NCBI GenBank assembly: GCA_013215825.1
Contig: JABSQN010000002.1
Coordinates: 1-64,000 of the forward strand
Length of the DNA: 64,000 nt
Direction: 5' to 3'
Source: Piscirickettsiaceae bacterium
GTDB taxonomy: Bacteria > Pseudomonadota > Gammaproteobacteria > Nitrosococcales > Methylophagaceae
The notes under the pieces were generated by a model. It was given only the letters and a program-made list of their open reading frames with translations. It was not told the origin of the DNA and did no database searches. The position numbers and the translations under genes are program-made. This document shows, piece after piece, positions 42,109 to 51,058 of this stretch; positions within the stretch are counted from its first letter, which is position 1, and each line of letters opens with the position of its first letter.

Positions 42109-43068
42109 ATGCTTGAAACTTTATCGAAGTTTGAAAACTCAACATTTCCAACATTGTTACGTGGCAATTTAGAAATTATACAACTTAATTTGGGCTATTT
42201 ATGTAATTTAAGTTGCCTGCATTGTCATGTCAATGCAGGGCCGAAACGCACCGAATTGATGAGTAAACAAACCATTGACCAAGTTTTAGATTTTGCTAAA
42301 AAAACAGCAGTTAAAATTCTGGATTTAACCGGCGGCGCACCTGAGATGAATCCCCATTTCAGATATTTAGTTGAACAAGCTACAAAGCGTAATATTAGCA
42401 TTATTGATCGATGTAATTTAGTCATTTTAGAAGAAGACTCTTATGAAGATTTGGCTGCGTTTTTAGCAGAACATAAAGTCACTGTGGTGGCATCCTTACC
42501 GTGTTATTTAGAAGAAAATGTTGATAAACAACGAGGCAATGGTGTATTCCAAAAGAGCTTGGTAGCATTGCAACGTTTGAATAGCTTGGGCTATGGTCAA
42601 GAGGGTGGTTCCTTAAAACTCGATCTAGTGTTTAATCCACAGGGTGCAACATTACCTCCCGCACAGGATACATTGGAAAAAAGTTATAAAACGTATTTAA
42701 AACAGCATTACGATATTGATTTCAATCAGTTGTACACCATCACTAATATGCCGATTAAACGTTTTGGTAGCACTTTACTCAGTAACGGTATTTTTGATGA
42801 TTATATGCAGTTGCTTGTTGATAGCTATAACCCCGACATTATTGGACAGGTAATGTGTCTCAATACCATTAGTATCGATTGGCAAGGTTATGTGTATGAT
42901 TGTGATTTTAATCAAATGCTTGATTTGCCGTTAGCTGATCAAAGCAGTGGCATTCATATTACTGAGATGAAAAACGACTCATTAGAACAAAGCTATATTG
43001 CAACACGACAACATTGCTATGGCTGTACCGCAGGGCAAGGTAGTAGTTGTGGTGGTGCTCTCTCTTAA
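42109..43068 (+). CDS. arsS: Arsenosugar biosynthesis radical SAM protein ArsS-like
   Basis: 319 aa. Radical SAM cluster motif with Cys32, Cys36 and Cys39 (LCNLSCLHCHVNAGP), and a C-terminal domain with HCYGCTAGQGSSCGG typical of the ArsS/DUF3641 family. ArsS is thought to add the deoxyadenosyl group to dimethylated arsenic as the first step to arsenosugars. It lies just upstream of an ArsM-like methyltransferase and near two glycosyltransferases of the arsenosugar families, which strongly supports the call. Confidence 0.88.
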   Translation: MLETLSKFENSTFPTLLRGNLEIIQLNLGYLCNLSCLHCHVNAGPKRTELMSKQTIDQVLDFAKKTAVKILDLTGGAPEMNPHFRYLVEQATKRNISIIDRCNLVILEEDSYEDLAAFLAEHKVTVVASLPCYLEENVDKQRGNGVFQKSLVALQRLNSLGYGQEGGSLKLDLVFNPQGATLPPAQDTLEKSYKTYLKQHYDIDFNQLYTITNMPIKRFGSTLLSNGIFDDYMQLLVDSYNPDIIGQVMCLNTISIDWQGYVYDCDFNQMLDLPLADQSSGIHITEMKNDSLEQSYIATRQHCYGCTAGQGSSCGGALS

Positions 43069-43081
43069 ATTTAACTTCTAG

Positions 43082-43169
43082 CTGTCATTCTCGCAAAAGC
43101 GGGAATTTAACGATAGTCGATATTGTAACGGCTCATAGATTCCCCACCTTCGCGAGGATAGGATGACAG
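43082..43169. repeat. Palindromic GTCATTC...GGATGAC repeat, copy 3
   Basis: 88-bp inverted repeat starting CTGTCATTCTCGC and ending GGATGACAG, between arsS and the methyltransferase gene. Same family as copies at 5895 and 39363. Confidence 0.85.
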
Positions 43170-43188
43170 ACAAAGATAAGGAACAAAG

Positions 43189-44316
43189 ATGGAATTAGAA
43201 CACAGCGTATTAGATCGTTATTCAGAAGGAGCGGAAGCGCGACAGCCTGAACTTTGTTGCCCTGTTGATTATGACGCCAGTTTATTAAAGTTATTGCCGC
43301 AAGAAATTATTGATAAAGACTATGGCTGCGGCGATCCCTCTCGTTATGTGCGAGAAGGCGATGTTGTGCTTGATTTAGGAGCTGGATCGGGCAAGATCTG
43401 TTATATGGCAGCTCAACTTGTTGGTGATCATGGCAAGGTGATTGGCATTGATATGAATGATGATATGTTGGCCTTGGCTCGCAAATATCAAGTTGAAATG
43501 GCTGAGAAATTAGGCGGCAATAAAGTTGAGTTTGTTAAAGGTTTAATCCAAGATCTCGCTATTGATTTAGATGCCGTTGATCATCATCTTAAACAAACAC
43601 CCATTAGTGATGCTGAAAGCCTGATTCGCCACCAACAATGGCAACAGGAACAATCAAGCCAAAGCCCGCTTATTGCAGATAATAGCATCGATTTAGTGGT
43701 GTCTAATTGTGTGCTAAATCTTGTGCATGATAGTGATAAATCTAAAATGATTGATGAGATTTTTCGTGTGGTTAAGCCGGGGGGACGAGTTGCTATTTCT
43801 GATATTGTGAGTGATGAATATGTGCCACAACACCTTAAAGATGATCCGATATTATGGAGTGGTTGTATTTCAGGTGCCTTGCAAGAACAAGCGATGTTGG
43901 ATGATTTTGTTAAAGCAGGATTCGTTGCTGTCTCTTATGATAAATGGGAAAGTGAACCTTGGCAGGTCGTTGAAGGTATTGAGTTTCGCTCTGTCACCAT
44001 TACTGCGACTAAACCCAAAGATGAACCTTGTTTAGATGTCGGTCATGCGGTGATTTATCGAGGGCCTTACTCTGAAGTGTATGATGATGAAGGCCATGTA
44101 TATCCACGTGGTCAACGTATTGCGACTTGTGCTCGCTCCTTTGAATTGATGACACAAGGTGTTTATGGTGATGACTTTATCGGCATTACACCAAAAATAT
44201 TACAAGAGCCAAAATCATGGTGTTCACCTGCTGGCACAATACGCCCAGCGAGTGAAACAAAAGGTGGTACGCATAGTGGCAATGAGTGTTGTGCTAATGA
44301 ATCTAGTTGTTGCTAA
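43189..44316 (+). CDS. arsM: ArsM-like arsenite S-adenosylmethyltransferase
   Basis: 375 aa. SAM-binding motif VLDLGAGSGKICYMAAQLVG, then GIDMNDDML and NCVLNLV. The conserved Cys residues of arsenite methyltransferases have candidates at CCPVDY (about 24-25) and in SGCISGA. The C-terminal third (DVGHAVIYRGPYSEVYDDEG) is a domain found in the arsenosugar-associated methyltransferases, and the tail ends ECCANESSCC, a likely metal-binding stretch. It would supply dimethylated arsenic to ArsS. Confidence 0.85.
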   Translation: MELEHSVLDRYSEGAEARQPELCCPVDYDASLLKLLPQEIIDKDYGCGDPSRYVREGDVVLDLGAGSGKICYMAAQLVGDHGKVIGIDMNDDMLALARKYQVEMAEKLGGNKVEFVKGLIQDLAIDLDAVDHHLKQTPISDAESLIRHQQWQQEQSSQSPLIADNSIDLVVSNCVLNLVHDSDKSKMIDEIFRVVKPGGRVAISDIVSDEYVPQHLKDDPILWSGCISGALQEQAMLDDFVKAGFVAVSYDKWESEPWQVVEGIEFRSVTITATKPKDEPCLDVGHAVIYRGPYSEVYDDEGHVYPRGQRIATCARSFELMTQGVYGDDFIGITPKILQEPKSWCSPAGTIRPASETKGGTHSGNECCANESSCC

Positions 44317-44325
44317 TCTCTTAGA

Positions 44326-45015
44326 ATGGCTGAAATAAGTATTATTATCCCCAGTTTAAATGAAGAGACTGGGATCGTTGATTTTTTAAGTTCGTTACAG
44401 TCTTTACGCCCTCGATGCCAACTGATCTTGGTTGATGGTGGTAGTACTGATAATACGATGAAGTTGGCAAGTGCTTATGTGGACAAACTTATTATTTCAT
44501 CTGCAGGGCGAGCTATTCAAATGAATAAAGGTGCAACTGTTGCTAATGCTCCAATACTATTGTTTCTTCATGCGGATACTTTGTTGCCACTTGATGCTAT
44601 TGAACAAATTCACTATGCGACTAATCTGGGGTATCAATGGGGATGGTTTAACATTAAATTAACCGGGCATTATTTATTATCAATCGTTGCTTGGCTGGTG
44701 AATAAACGATCACGTTTGACGGGAATAGCAACGGGTGATCAGGCCTTATTCATTGATAAAACAATCTTTACGAAGTTGGGTGGATTTGCTGATATTAGTT
44801 TAATGGAAGATATTGAGCTGACATCAAGACTTAATAAGCTAGGTCAAGCGTATTGTATCCCGAGTAAGGTGATAAGTTCAGGTCGACGATGGTTGAAATT
44901 TGGCATTATTAAAACTATTTTATTGATGTGGTCGTTACGATTGCGTTATTTTTTGGGTACTAGCCCCTCCGAATTAGAACAACTTTATAGAAAGGGACAG
45001 TTTTGGAAGGATTAG
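44326..45015 (+). CDS. Arsenosugar-associated family 2 glycosyltransferase (TIGR04283-like)
   Basis: 229-aa GT2 protein: ISIIIPSLNEE, LVDGGSTDNT and LFLHADTLLP (DxD-like) are the nucleotide-sugar site; TGDQALF and LMEDIELTSRL follow. A hydrophobic stretch near the C-terminus suggests membrane contact. This GT family is a regular partner of the DUF2064 family and of ArsM/ArsS. It ends inside the start of the next gene. Confidence 0.83.
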   Translation: MAEISIIIPSLNEETGIVDFLSSLQSLRPRCQLILVDGGSTDNTMKLASAYVDKLIISSAGRAIQMNKGATVANAPILLFLHADTLLPLDAIEQIHYATNLGYQWGWFNIKLTGHYLLSIVAWLVNKRSRLTGIATGDQALFIDKTIFTKLGGFADISLMEDIELTSRLNKLGQAYCIPSKVISSGRRWLKFGIIKTILLMWSLRLRYFLGTSPSELEQLYRKGQFWKD

Positions 45016-45788
45016 AACGATTATCTATTTTTATTGGACTGTTAATCGTGATGATTATTGGCGAGCTTATTGCGCCTCGGCGACAAATTTCAAGATCTCG
45101 CAAACAACGATGGACCACTAATTTTGGACTTTCAATATTCAATATGGTCATTATGCGATTCACACTTGCTGGTGCGGCGCTTTGGGCTGCTGGCACTGCT
45201 CAAGAGCATGATTGGGGGGTATTAAACCTTGTTGAATTACCACCTTGGCTGGCAATAATATTAGGGCTTATATTGTTAGATCTAGCAATATATGGTCAGC
45301 ACCGAGCATCACACCGCTGGCAATGGCTGTGGCGACTACATAAAGTACACCATACAGATTTAGATTTTGATGTGTCAACAGCAATACGATTTCACCCAAT
45401 AGAGATATTTATTTCAATGTGTTACAAGGCGTTTGTTATCTTAATTATAGGTGTGGATCCATTTACCGTTCTTGTATTTGAAATTATCTTGAGCAGTTGT
45501 GCACTGTTTAATCATAGCAATGTGAAAATTCCATTAATGATTGATAAAGTGCTTCGTTTAGTGTTGGTAACGCCTGATATGCACCGAGTGCATCACTCCG
45601 TTATTCAGTCAGAAACAGATAGTAATTATGGCTTTTCAATCAGTGTTTGGGATCACTTATTCAATAGCTATATTGATCAACCGCAACAAGGCCATACTAA
45701 TATGAAGATTGGTTTGTCAGGCTATCAAGATGAACATGATGTTCAATTAAAGACGCTTTTAGCAATGCCATTTAAGCGTGATATATAA
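45003..45788 (+). CDS. Sterol desaturase / fatty acid hydroxylase superfamily membrane protein
   Basis: 261 aa, four to five hydrophobic segments with the three di-iron histidine boxes GQHRASH, HKVHHTD and HRVHHS. TTG 45003 is the likely start, 8 bases after AAAGGGA, and overlaps the preceding gene by 13 bp. Substrates of this superfamily are lipids or sterols. Its place between two arsenosugar glycosyltransferases suggests a lipid-modifying step in that pathway, but this is inference from position only. Confidence 0.85.
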   Translation: MEGLERLSIFIGLLIVMIIGELIAPRRQISRSRKQRWTTNFGLSIFNMVIMRFTLAGAALWAAGTAQEHDWGVLNLVELPPWLAIILGLILLDLAIYGQHRASHRWQWLWRLHKVHHTDLDFDVSTAIRFHPIEIFISMCYKAFVILIIGVDPFTVLVFEIILSSCALFNHSNVKIPLMIDKVLRLVLVTPDMHRVHHSVIQSETDSNYGFSISVWDHLFNSYIDQPQQGHTNMKIGLSGYQDEHDVQLKTLLAMPFKRDI

Positions 45789-46407
45789 CTATCCTGATAC
45801 AGCAATACTCGTTTTTTGCAAAGCACCAATAGCAGGGCAGGTTAAAACACGTTTAATGCCGGAACTTACTGCTGAACAAGCAAAAAATGTGCATAAAGAA
45901 CTCACCCAGGGTTTATTGTCATTATTGTTTAATGCGCATCTCTGTCCTATACAACTTTGGTGTAGCCCCGATATGAAACATCCTTTTTTTGCGGATTGTG
46001 TGAAAGAGTATTCCGTTTCGCTACATAAACAACAAGGACATGATTTGGGGGAGCGAATGTCCCATGCCATTGTGACAGCATTAAAAACAGCATCACAGGT
46101 ATTGCTAGTGGGTTGTGATTGCCCATCACTTACTGTTGCAGATTTAGATTTTGCTATTAATGTATTACATCAAAATGAAGATATTGTACTTTCACCCGCT
46201 GAAGATGGCGGTTATGTCATGATCGGAATGAAGCGAGCTAATCCATCACTATTCAGAAATATTGCATGGGGAAATGATCTTGTGTTGGATATGACTCGAC
46301 AGCGAATTAAACAAGCCAACTTAAATTGCATTGAAACCCAAGAACAGTGGGATGTTGATGTCATTGATGATTTAAATCGCTATCAAAAAATCAGATCTAA
46401 AATGTAA
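45778..46407 (+). CDS. Arsenosugar-associated glycosyltransferase, DUF2064 family (TIGR04282-like)
   Basis: 209-aa GT-A-fold protein: FCKAPIAGQVKTRL start, VGCDCPSLT and PAEDGGYVMIG with the acidic metal site. It starts at GTG 45778 overlapping the previous gene by 11 bp. Families of this type occur together with the TIGR04283-like GT and ArsS. Confidence 0.83.
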   Translation: MIYNYPDTAILVFCKAPIAGQVKTRLMPELTAEQAKNVHKELTQGLLSLLFNAHLCPIQLWCSPDMKHPFFADCVKEYSVSLHKQQGHDLGERMSHAIVTALKTASQVLLVGCDCPSLTVADLDFAINVLHQNEDIVLSPAEDGGYVMIGMKRANPSLFRNIAWGNDLVLDMTRQRIKQANLNCIETQEQWDVDVIDDLNRYQKIRSKM

Positions 46408-46441
46408 CAATATTTAATACTAAACGTCTTATTCAGTACTG

Positions 46442-46828
46442 CTCAATAATGCAGATAGTGATCCAACTGGAAAAATAAATCCTTTGGCACTAGAATAAAT
46501 TAGTGATTTTTCGGTCGACTTCGAGCTATATAGTAAAAGTTGGAATGTGTTTTCTGGAGAGAATTTTGATTTTGTCATTACGGTCTGTGGCAATGTGGCA
46601 CAAGAAATATGTCCATGTTTTGCTGGCAAGCCGAAACATATTCATTGGGGCGAGCCAGATCCTGCTGCTGTTATTGGTTCTGATGAGGATAAACATCACG
46701 CTTTTTCAGACTGTTTTAAGGTGTTTTATTCTAGGATTAAACGATTGCTTAGAGGCTTGAATAAAAAACAGCATCAAACTGATAGCAATGAAATAATGCA
46801 ATTGATGTTAGATTTAGCTAATAGTTGA
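46442..46828 (+). pseudogene. arsC: Broken arsenate reductase (low-molecular-weight phosphatase type)
   Basis: One frame reads DPTGKINPLALE, a TAA stop at 46496-46498, then LYSKSWNVFSGENFDFVITV, KPKHIHWGEPDPAA and a C-terminal RIK helix. These match in order the ArsC segments after the P-loop (PTGKVxPxAIE, SKSWDEF, FDFVITVC, GKPKxIHWxxPDPA). The N-terminal phosphatase loop with the catalytic Cys is missing and the stop interrupts the chain, so it cannot be active. It lies at the end of the arsenosugar cluster. Confidence 0.75.
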
Positions 46829-46904
46829 TCTGATATTAATTTCATCTTAGTGTTGGTATTCAAGTAAAATGATTTCCTAAATAAAGTGGTTTAAGGTAGG
46901 AAAT

Positions 46905-47429
46905 ATGAAGAAGTTTGGTGAAAAAGGTGTATACGAGGATGAATTTGAGGATGAAAGTAGTAAATCTCAAATTAAACGTGAGCTATTAGAGCTTAGAGAA
47001 TTGGGTAAAGAGTTATTAAAGCTGCCAATCAAAGATTTAGATAAATTGAATCTGTCAGAACGCTTATATGAATCACTTATGAAAGCGCAAGGCATGGTCA
47101 AAGGCGCGTTGAAGCGACAAATAGGCACTATCGGTGGTTTTATTGTTTATGAAGACCATAATGCTATTAAACTGCAAATAGATAAGATAAAACAAGTACA
47201 TAATGGTCAGGTGAAAGAGTTTCATCAATTAGAACAATGGCGTGATGAACTTTTGGCTGGTGATAAAGAGGTAATGACTATTTTACGGAATCAATTTGAA
47301 GACTTTGATATGCAACATGTGCGGCAATTGGTTCGAAATGCAAATAAAGAAGAAAAGCTTGAAAAGCCACCTAAATCATCACGCTTATTATTTAAATATT
47401 TGCAACAGTGTCAGGCTCAGACTGATTAA
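46905..47429 (+). CDS. darP: Ribosome biogenesis factor DarP (YjgA/DUF615)
   Basis: 174-aa basic, helical protein that helps late 50S assembly. It shows the family blocks SQIKRELLELRELGKELLKL (20 residues), KLNLSERLYESLMKAQ, LKRQIGTIGG and WRDELLAGD. Its TAA overlaps the TAA of the convergent histidine kinase gene, the two sharing TTAA. Confidence 0.93.
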   Translation: MKKFGEKGVYEDEFEDESSKSQIKRELLELRELGKELLKLPIKDLDKLNLSERLYESLMKAQGMVKGALKRQIGTIGGFIVYEDHNAIKLQIDKIKQVHNGQVKEFHQLEQWRDELLAGDKEVMTILRNQFEDFDMQHVRQLVRNANKEEKLEKPPKSSRLLFKYLQQCQAQTD

Positions 47430-48778
47430 TATTTAGGAATTTGAATAATAAATTTAGCGCCACCGAGGTGACTGTTTTCTAGTTTTATTTCACCTTGATA
47501 GGCGGTAATAATATCGCTGGCAATCGCCAAACCCAGTCCTTGTCCTTCAATTTGTGTATCAATCCGTTTACCTCGTTTGAGTATGTCTTCTCGGGCGTGA
47601 GGAGGGATGCCATTGCCATCATCATCAATATGGATTTCAACCAGATTGAGTTGTAATGTCATAAATACAGTGACTTTACTATTACAGTATTTATAGGCAT
47701 TTTCGAGTAGGTTACCTAATAATTCATACATATCACCTTCATCAGCATGAATATAAATATCGTGTTCGATTTCACATTGTTGGTGAATGTTTTTAGCTTT
47801 ATATACCTTATCGAGTGAGGATAAAATCTTATTGATAATATTGGCTAAAGAGACGGGCGCTAGGAAGCTACTTTGACCTTCTGTGGAGGCGCGTTGTAGT
47901 TGGTAGTTTACTAAGTCACTAATGCGATCTATTTGTTCGTGACCTAATTTTTTTAGCCCTGTTAAATCGGCACTATTTTCGAGTTCACCTCTAAATACGG
48001 CCAATGGTGTTTTTAGGCTATGAGCCAAATCTGCTAATGAGTTCTTATAACGATCTCGACGTGATTCTTCATGACTGAGTAGGGTGTTAATATTTTCTGT
48101 TATTTGGTTTAGCTCTTTAGGATAATCACTGGGTAAACGATTGCGATCACCGGTTTTTATTGCCTGTAAATCTATTGCCACATCATGCAATGGGCGTAAA
48201 CTCCAACGTAGAATAAAGGCTTGAGCAATAAGTAATATTAAACCTGTTCCACCTAACCATTGCCATAAACTCATCTGAAACTCGGCTTTTTGCTGAACGA
48301 TAATATCAAGATCTTCGGCTATATTTAAGGTGTAATGAAATTGTTCACCTTGTTCATTTTCCCAAACAATACCATAGGCTAGATTCAGCATGCTGATATT
48401 GTCATTCAGCCAAATAGTAGAGAAATGTTCATTGGTTGCACCAGGATAATCGGGTAAAGGGATTGATAAACCTAACATGGATTTCGATTGCCAAATAATA
48501 TCTTTGCTGCTAGTAATTTGAGCATATAGCCCTGAGTTTGGCACTGCAAATTTAGGTTCCGCAATGTCGTTGGGCATAGCAACAAAACCAGAATCATCAA
48601 ACTTGGCAGCAATTAAGATGCTATACATATAGTTCTGAATTTGTTTTCTTTGAGCGCTATCGGCACTAGCCTGAAATGCATTATTCAAGCTAAAAGCAGA
48701 CAGCCCTAAGAATGCCGTTAATACCAGACTAACAGCAAGCAGTAGACGCTGGTTAAGTGAAAGTTGTTTAATTGTCAC
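47426..48778 (-). CDS. Sensor histidine kinase, PhoQ-like
   Basis: 450 aa: TM1 about 11-31, a periplasmic domain of about 140 residues, TM2 about 173-191, HAMP, dimerisation helix with His253 in LAHSLKTPLA, N-box LLENAYKYCNS, G-boxes DDDGNGIPP and GQGLGLAIASD. It starts inside the regulator gene (11-bp overlap). The periplasmic sensor part has no feature that tells its signal; PhoQ-type kinases sense divalent cations or peptides, so this is only a family-level hint. Confidence 0.9.
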   Translation of the reverse strand: MTIKQLSLNQRLLLAVSLVLTAFLGLSAFSLNNAFQASADSAQRKQIQNYMYSILIAAKFDDSGFVAMPNDIAEPKFAVPNSGLYAQITSSKDIIWQSKSMLGLSIPLPDYPGATNEHFSTIWLNDNISMLNLAYGIVWENEQGEQFHYTLNIAEDLDIIVQQKAEFQMSLWQWLGGTGLILLIAQAFILRWSLRPLHDVAIDLQAIKTGDRNRLPSDYPKELNQITENINTLLSHEESRRDRYKNSLADLAHSLKTPLAVFRGELENSADLTGLKKLGHEQIDRISDLVNYQLQRASTEGQSSFLAPVSLANIINKILSSLDKVYKAKNIHQQCEIEHDIYIHADEGDMYELLGNLLENAYKYCNSKVTVFMTLQLNLVEIHIDDDGNGIPPHAREDILKRGKRIDTQIEGQGLGLAIASDIITAYQGEIKLENSHLGGAKFIIQIPKY

Positions 48779-49448
48779 GAGGTAAAGTCAGTCGATATCC
48801 TCGACCACGTAATGTTTCTATGGGGTTAAGTGACTTGTCGGGATCTAATTTATTACGTAAACGTTTTATAAACACCTCTATGACATTGCTATCTCGATCA
48901 TGATCTTGTTGATATATATGATCGGTTAATTCTGTTTTAGATAAGACATTACCGGCATTAAGCATTAAATAATGAAGTAGGCGATATTCGTATGCGGTTA
49001 AATCAACAATGTCACCATTATTGGCCACTTCTTGGCTGCTGGGGTTCAATGATATCGGCCCACATTGCAGAGTTGAACTGCTCCAGCCAGATGCGCGACG
49101 CGCTAAGGCATTAATCCGGGCTAATAATTCTTCAATATGAAAGGGTTTAACAAGGTAATCATCTGCACCAGATTCTAAGCCTTCCACCTTATCTTGCCAA
49201 CGACCGCGAGCGGTTAGGATGATAATAGGGAAATCTTTACCTATACTACGAAGTTGTTGAATAAGTTCAATGCCAGATAGTTTTGGCAAGCCTAAATCAA
49301 TAATGGCAACATCGTAGGGATATTCTGTACCAAGATATAAACCTTCTTCGCCATCTGCAGCAGAATCAACCGTCAAATGTTGTTTTTTTAGTTGTTCTGT
49401 TATTTGTTCACGTAAGTGAATTTCATCTTCAACAAGTAAAATTCGCAT
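48768..49448 (-). CDS. OmpR/PhoP-family response regulator
   Basis: 226 aa: receiver domain with Asp51 in AIIDLGLPKLSG, Lys in LVKPFHIEEL, and a C-terminal winged helix (VIEVFIKRLRNKLD, LRGRGYRL). Partner of the overlapping kinase gene; preceded by a PepSY gene, a common trio in which PepSY protein modulates sensing. Confidence 0.93.
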   Translation of the reverse strand: MRILLVEDEIHLREQITEQLKKQHLTVDSAADGEEGLYLGTEYPYDVAIIDLGLPKLSGIELIQQLRSIGKDFPIIILTARGRWQDKVEGLESGADDYLVKPFHIEELLARINALARRASGWSSSTLQCGPISLNPSSQEVANNGDIVDLTAYEYRLLHYLMLNAGNVLSKTELTDHIYQQDHDRDSNVIEVFIKRLRNKLDPDKSLNPIETLRGRGYRLTLPRDN

Positions 49449-49462
49449 AATTATCTGAGTTC

Positions 49463-49723
49463 CTAGCGTGGAGACTGTCCTGTTTTAGGATCAATTAAAT
49501 ACATCTTCATTGTACCGTTATCATGAAGAACTTTGGCTTGAAAAACAGTTTTATTATTAATTTTTGTAGTTTCAATGGACAATACTTTGCCATTTGACTC
49601 TGATCTAATCAGTTTTGCTGCAGATTCTTTAGACAGTGGAAGTTTAATATCATCAGACAATTGCGTTGCAAATATCGGAGAGGATATTAAAAGAATGGCG
49701 AGAGTAATAGTGTATCGTAACAT
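49463..49723 (-). CDS. Small periplasmic PepSY-domain protein
   Basis: 86 aa with a signal peptide (cleavage after about residue 19, IFA) and one PepSY-like unit (SKESAAKLIRSESNGKVLS, FQAKVLHDNGTMKMYLID). PepSY units may inhibit or tune proteases and sensors. Lies 14 bp before the response regulator on the same strand, so probably the first gene of the operon. Confidence 0.8.
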   Translation of the reverse strand: MLRYTITLAILLISSPIFATQLSDDIKLPLSKESAAKLIRSESNGKVLSIETTKINNKTVFQAKVLHDNGTMKMYLIDPKTGQSPR

Positions 49724-49761
49724 TTATATTTTGAGTAGTTTTAATCATATTGAAGTTAAGC

Positions 49762-49797
49762 GTGCTAAGTGCCACCAAGAGATGTGGCACTTAGCAC
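49762..49797 (-). terminator. Hairpin terminator after the cytochrome c gene
   Basis: Perfect 14-bp stem (GTGCTAAGTGCCAC / GTGGCACTTAGCAC) with an 8-base loop, just 13 bp past the cytochrome stop on the minus strand. The following bases are only moderately T-rich. Confidence 0.65.
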
Positions 49798-49810
49798 TTA
49801 GCACATTAAC

Positions 49811-50215
49811 TTATTTTGCTTTTTTAGGTTTAACAACACCAATAGCACCATCAGATCGTGCTTTTAAATATGCATACATCTGATCACGACCTGCCATGAC
49901 TTTTTTGTTCTTTTTCCATGCTGGCATGCTGCCTATTGTGCCAGACTTACCATTACCAACTGTTGAGAAAAAATCATCTTTACTGATGAATTTTAAGCTT
50001 TCGGCTAGATCGGGTCCAACCATGCCTTGACCATAAGTACCATGGCAACGAGCACACCAATTGCGATATAACTTAAAGCCTTTGTAACTATCGGCATCCA
50101 GATGATTGTCATTTGTCACTGTGTATGGTTTTTCATCGGCATGCGCAGGTAGTGATACCGTAGAAAATGCAATAGTGGCTGCGCTAATCAACATGATAAT
50201 TTTTGAATTCTTCAT
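49811..50215 (-). CDS. Periplasmic c-type cytochrome
   Basis: 134 aa: signal peptide ending PAHA (about residue 26), heme motif CARCH at 54-58, axial Met97 in GSMPAW, lysine-rich C-terminus. A class I monoheme cytochrome; similar ones accept electrons from periplasmic dehydrogenases, but no dehydrogenase gene is nearby to name the partner. Upstream TCTCCAG/GGAGA before ATG 50215 acts as ribosome-binding site. Confidence 0.88.
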   Translation of the reverse strand: MKNSKIIMLISAATIAFSTVSLPAHADEKPYTVTNDNHLDADSYKGFKLYRNWCARCHGTYGQGMVGPDLAESLKFISKDDFFSTVGNGKSGTIGSMPAWKKNKKVMAGRDQMYAYLKARSDGAIGVVKPKKAK

Positions 50216-50310
50216 ATTTCTCTCCAGATTTAAAATAGTGTTACTTAGTTTTTATGGATGATGTTAAGACCATAGCAAAATAAAATGAACCTAAGCTGAA
50301 CACGATTTTT

Positions 50311-50871
50311 TTAGTAATAACGACGACTAGCAGGACGAACAGAAACCTCAACGGGAAGACGATTACCAGGATCGTAATCCATACGTGATGTATAGGTCTG
50401 ACCTTGGTAACGATATGTCACCTGATAGCCATCAATACGCTGTTCTTGGTGATATGATTGAACGGTACGACACTCATCACCACGGTTATAACGTGATGTT
50501 GGTTGAGCTTGATAGCCTAAATCACGACCAATAGAGCCACCCAATAACACCCCCGCAACCGTTAATATTTTTTTACCGTTGCCGCCACCCAATTGATTGC
50601 CTAAAACACCACCAATAATACCGCCGGCAATGGTTGTTGTATAAGACTCACGTGGTTGATAATCACTTCTATGATAATTATGACTACGACACTCGCGCCG
50701 AGGTGAAGCCACACGAACAGAGGTGTAAATAGGCTCTACATGTGTAACGCGAGCCGTATCATCAAAGCGATGTTGATTGTGCCGCTTATGATGTTTGTCG
50801 CCTGCTAATAGAGCAGTTGAAGATAATGTTAATAGAGATACTAATGTTGTAGTTGCTAATAAATGTTTCAT
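50311..50871 (-). CDS. Glycine-zipper 2TM-domain envelope protein (YcfJ-like)
   Basis: 186 aa. Signal peptide (1 to about 23), a His/Arg-rich stretch, then glycine-zipper helices TTTIAGGIIGGVLGNQLGGG and VAGVLLGGSIGRDLGY, and a C-terminal region with YQVTYRYQGQTY and RMDYDPGNRLPVEV. These are the marks of the Rickettsia 17-kDa-like surface antigen family and YcfJ. The exact role is not known. Confidence 0.85.
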   Translation of the reverse strand: MKHLLATTTLVSLLTLSSTALLAGDKHHKRHNQHRFDDTARVTHVEPIYTSVRVASPRRECRSHNYHRSDYQPRESYTTTIAGGIIGGVLGNQLGGGNGKKILTVAGVLLGGSIGRDLGYQAQPTSRYNRGDECRTVQSYHQEQRIDGYQVTYRYQGQTYTSRMDYDPGNRLPVEVSVRPASRRYY

Positions 50872-51058
50872 GACAGCCCTCCTGTTTTGTTAGCTGTTGT
50901 GTGTAGATTAACAAAGCAAAACTGAATGGAAACTGAATGATTTGGAATTTATTGGATTTTTAAAATATGAGAGTTATAGTGACTGCTGTTAATATATTTG
51001 AATAGCAATCTTCTTGTAAATTATGGTGTTATATTTTATCTAAGCCATTTGGTAACAA

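Noticed and set aside
46429-46629. Minus-strand 66-codon frame over the arsC remnant
   Set aside because: The plus strand carries recognisable ArsC motifs in order, so the antisense frame is incidental.
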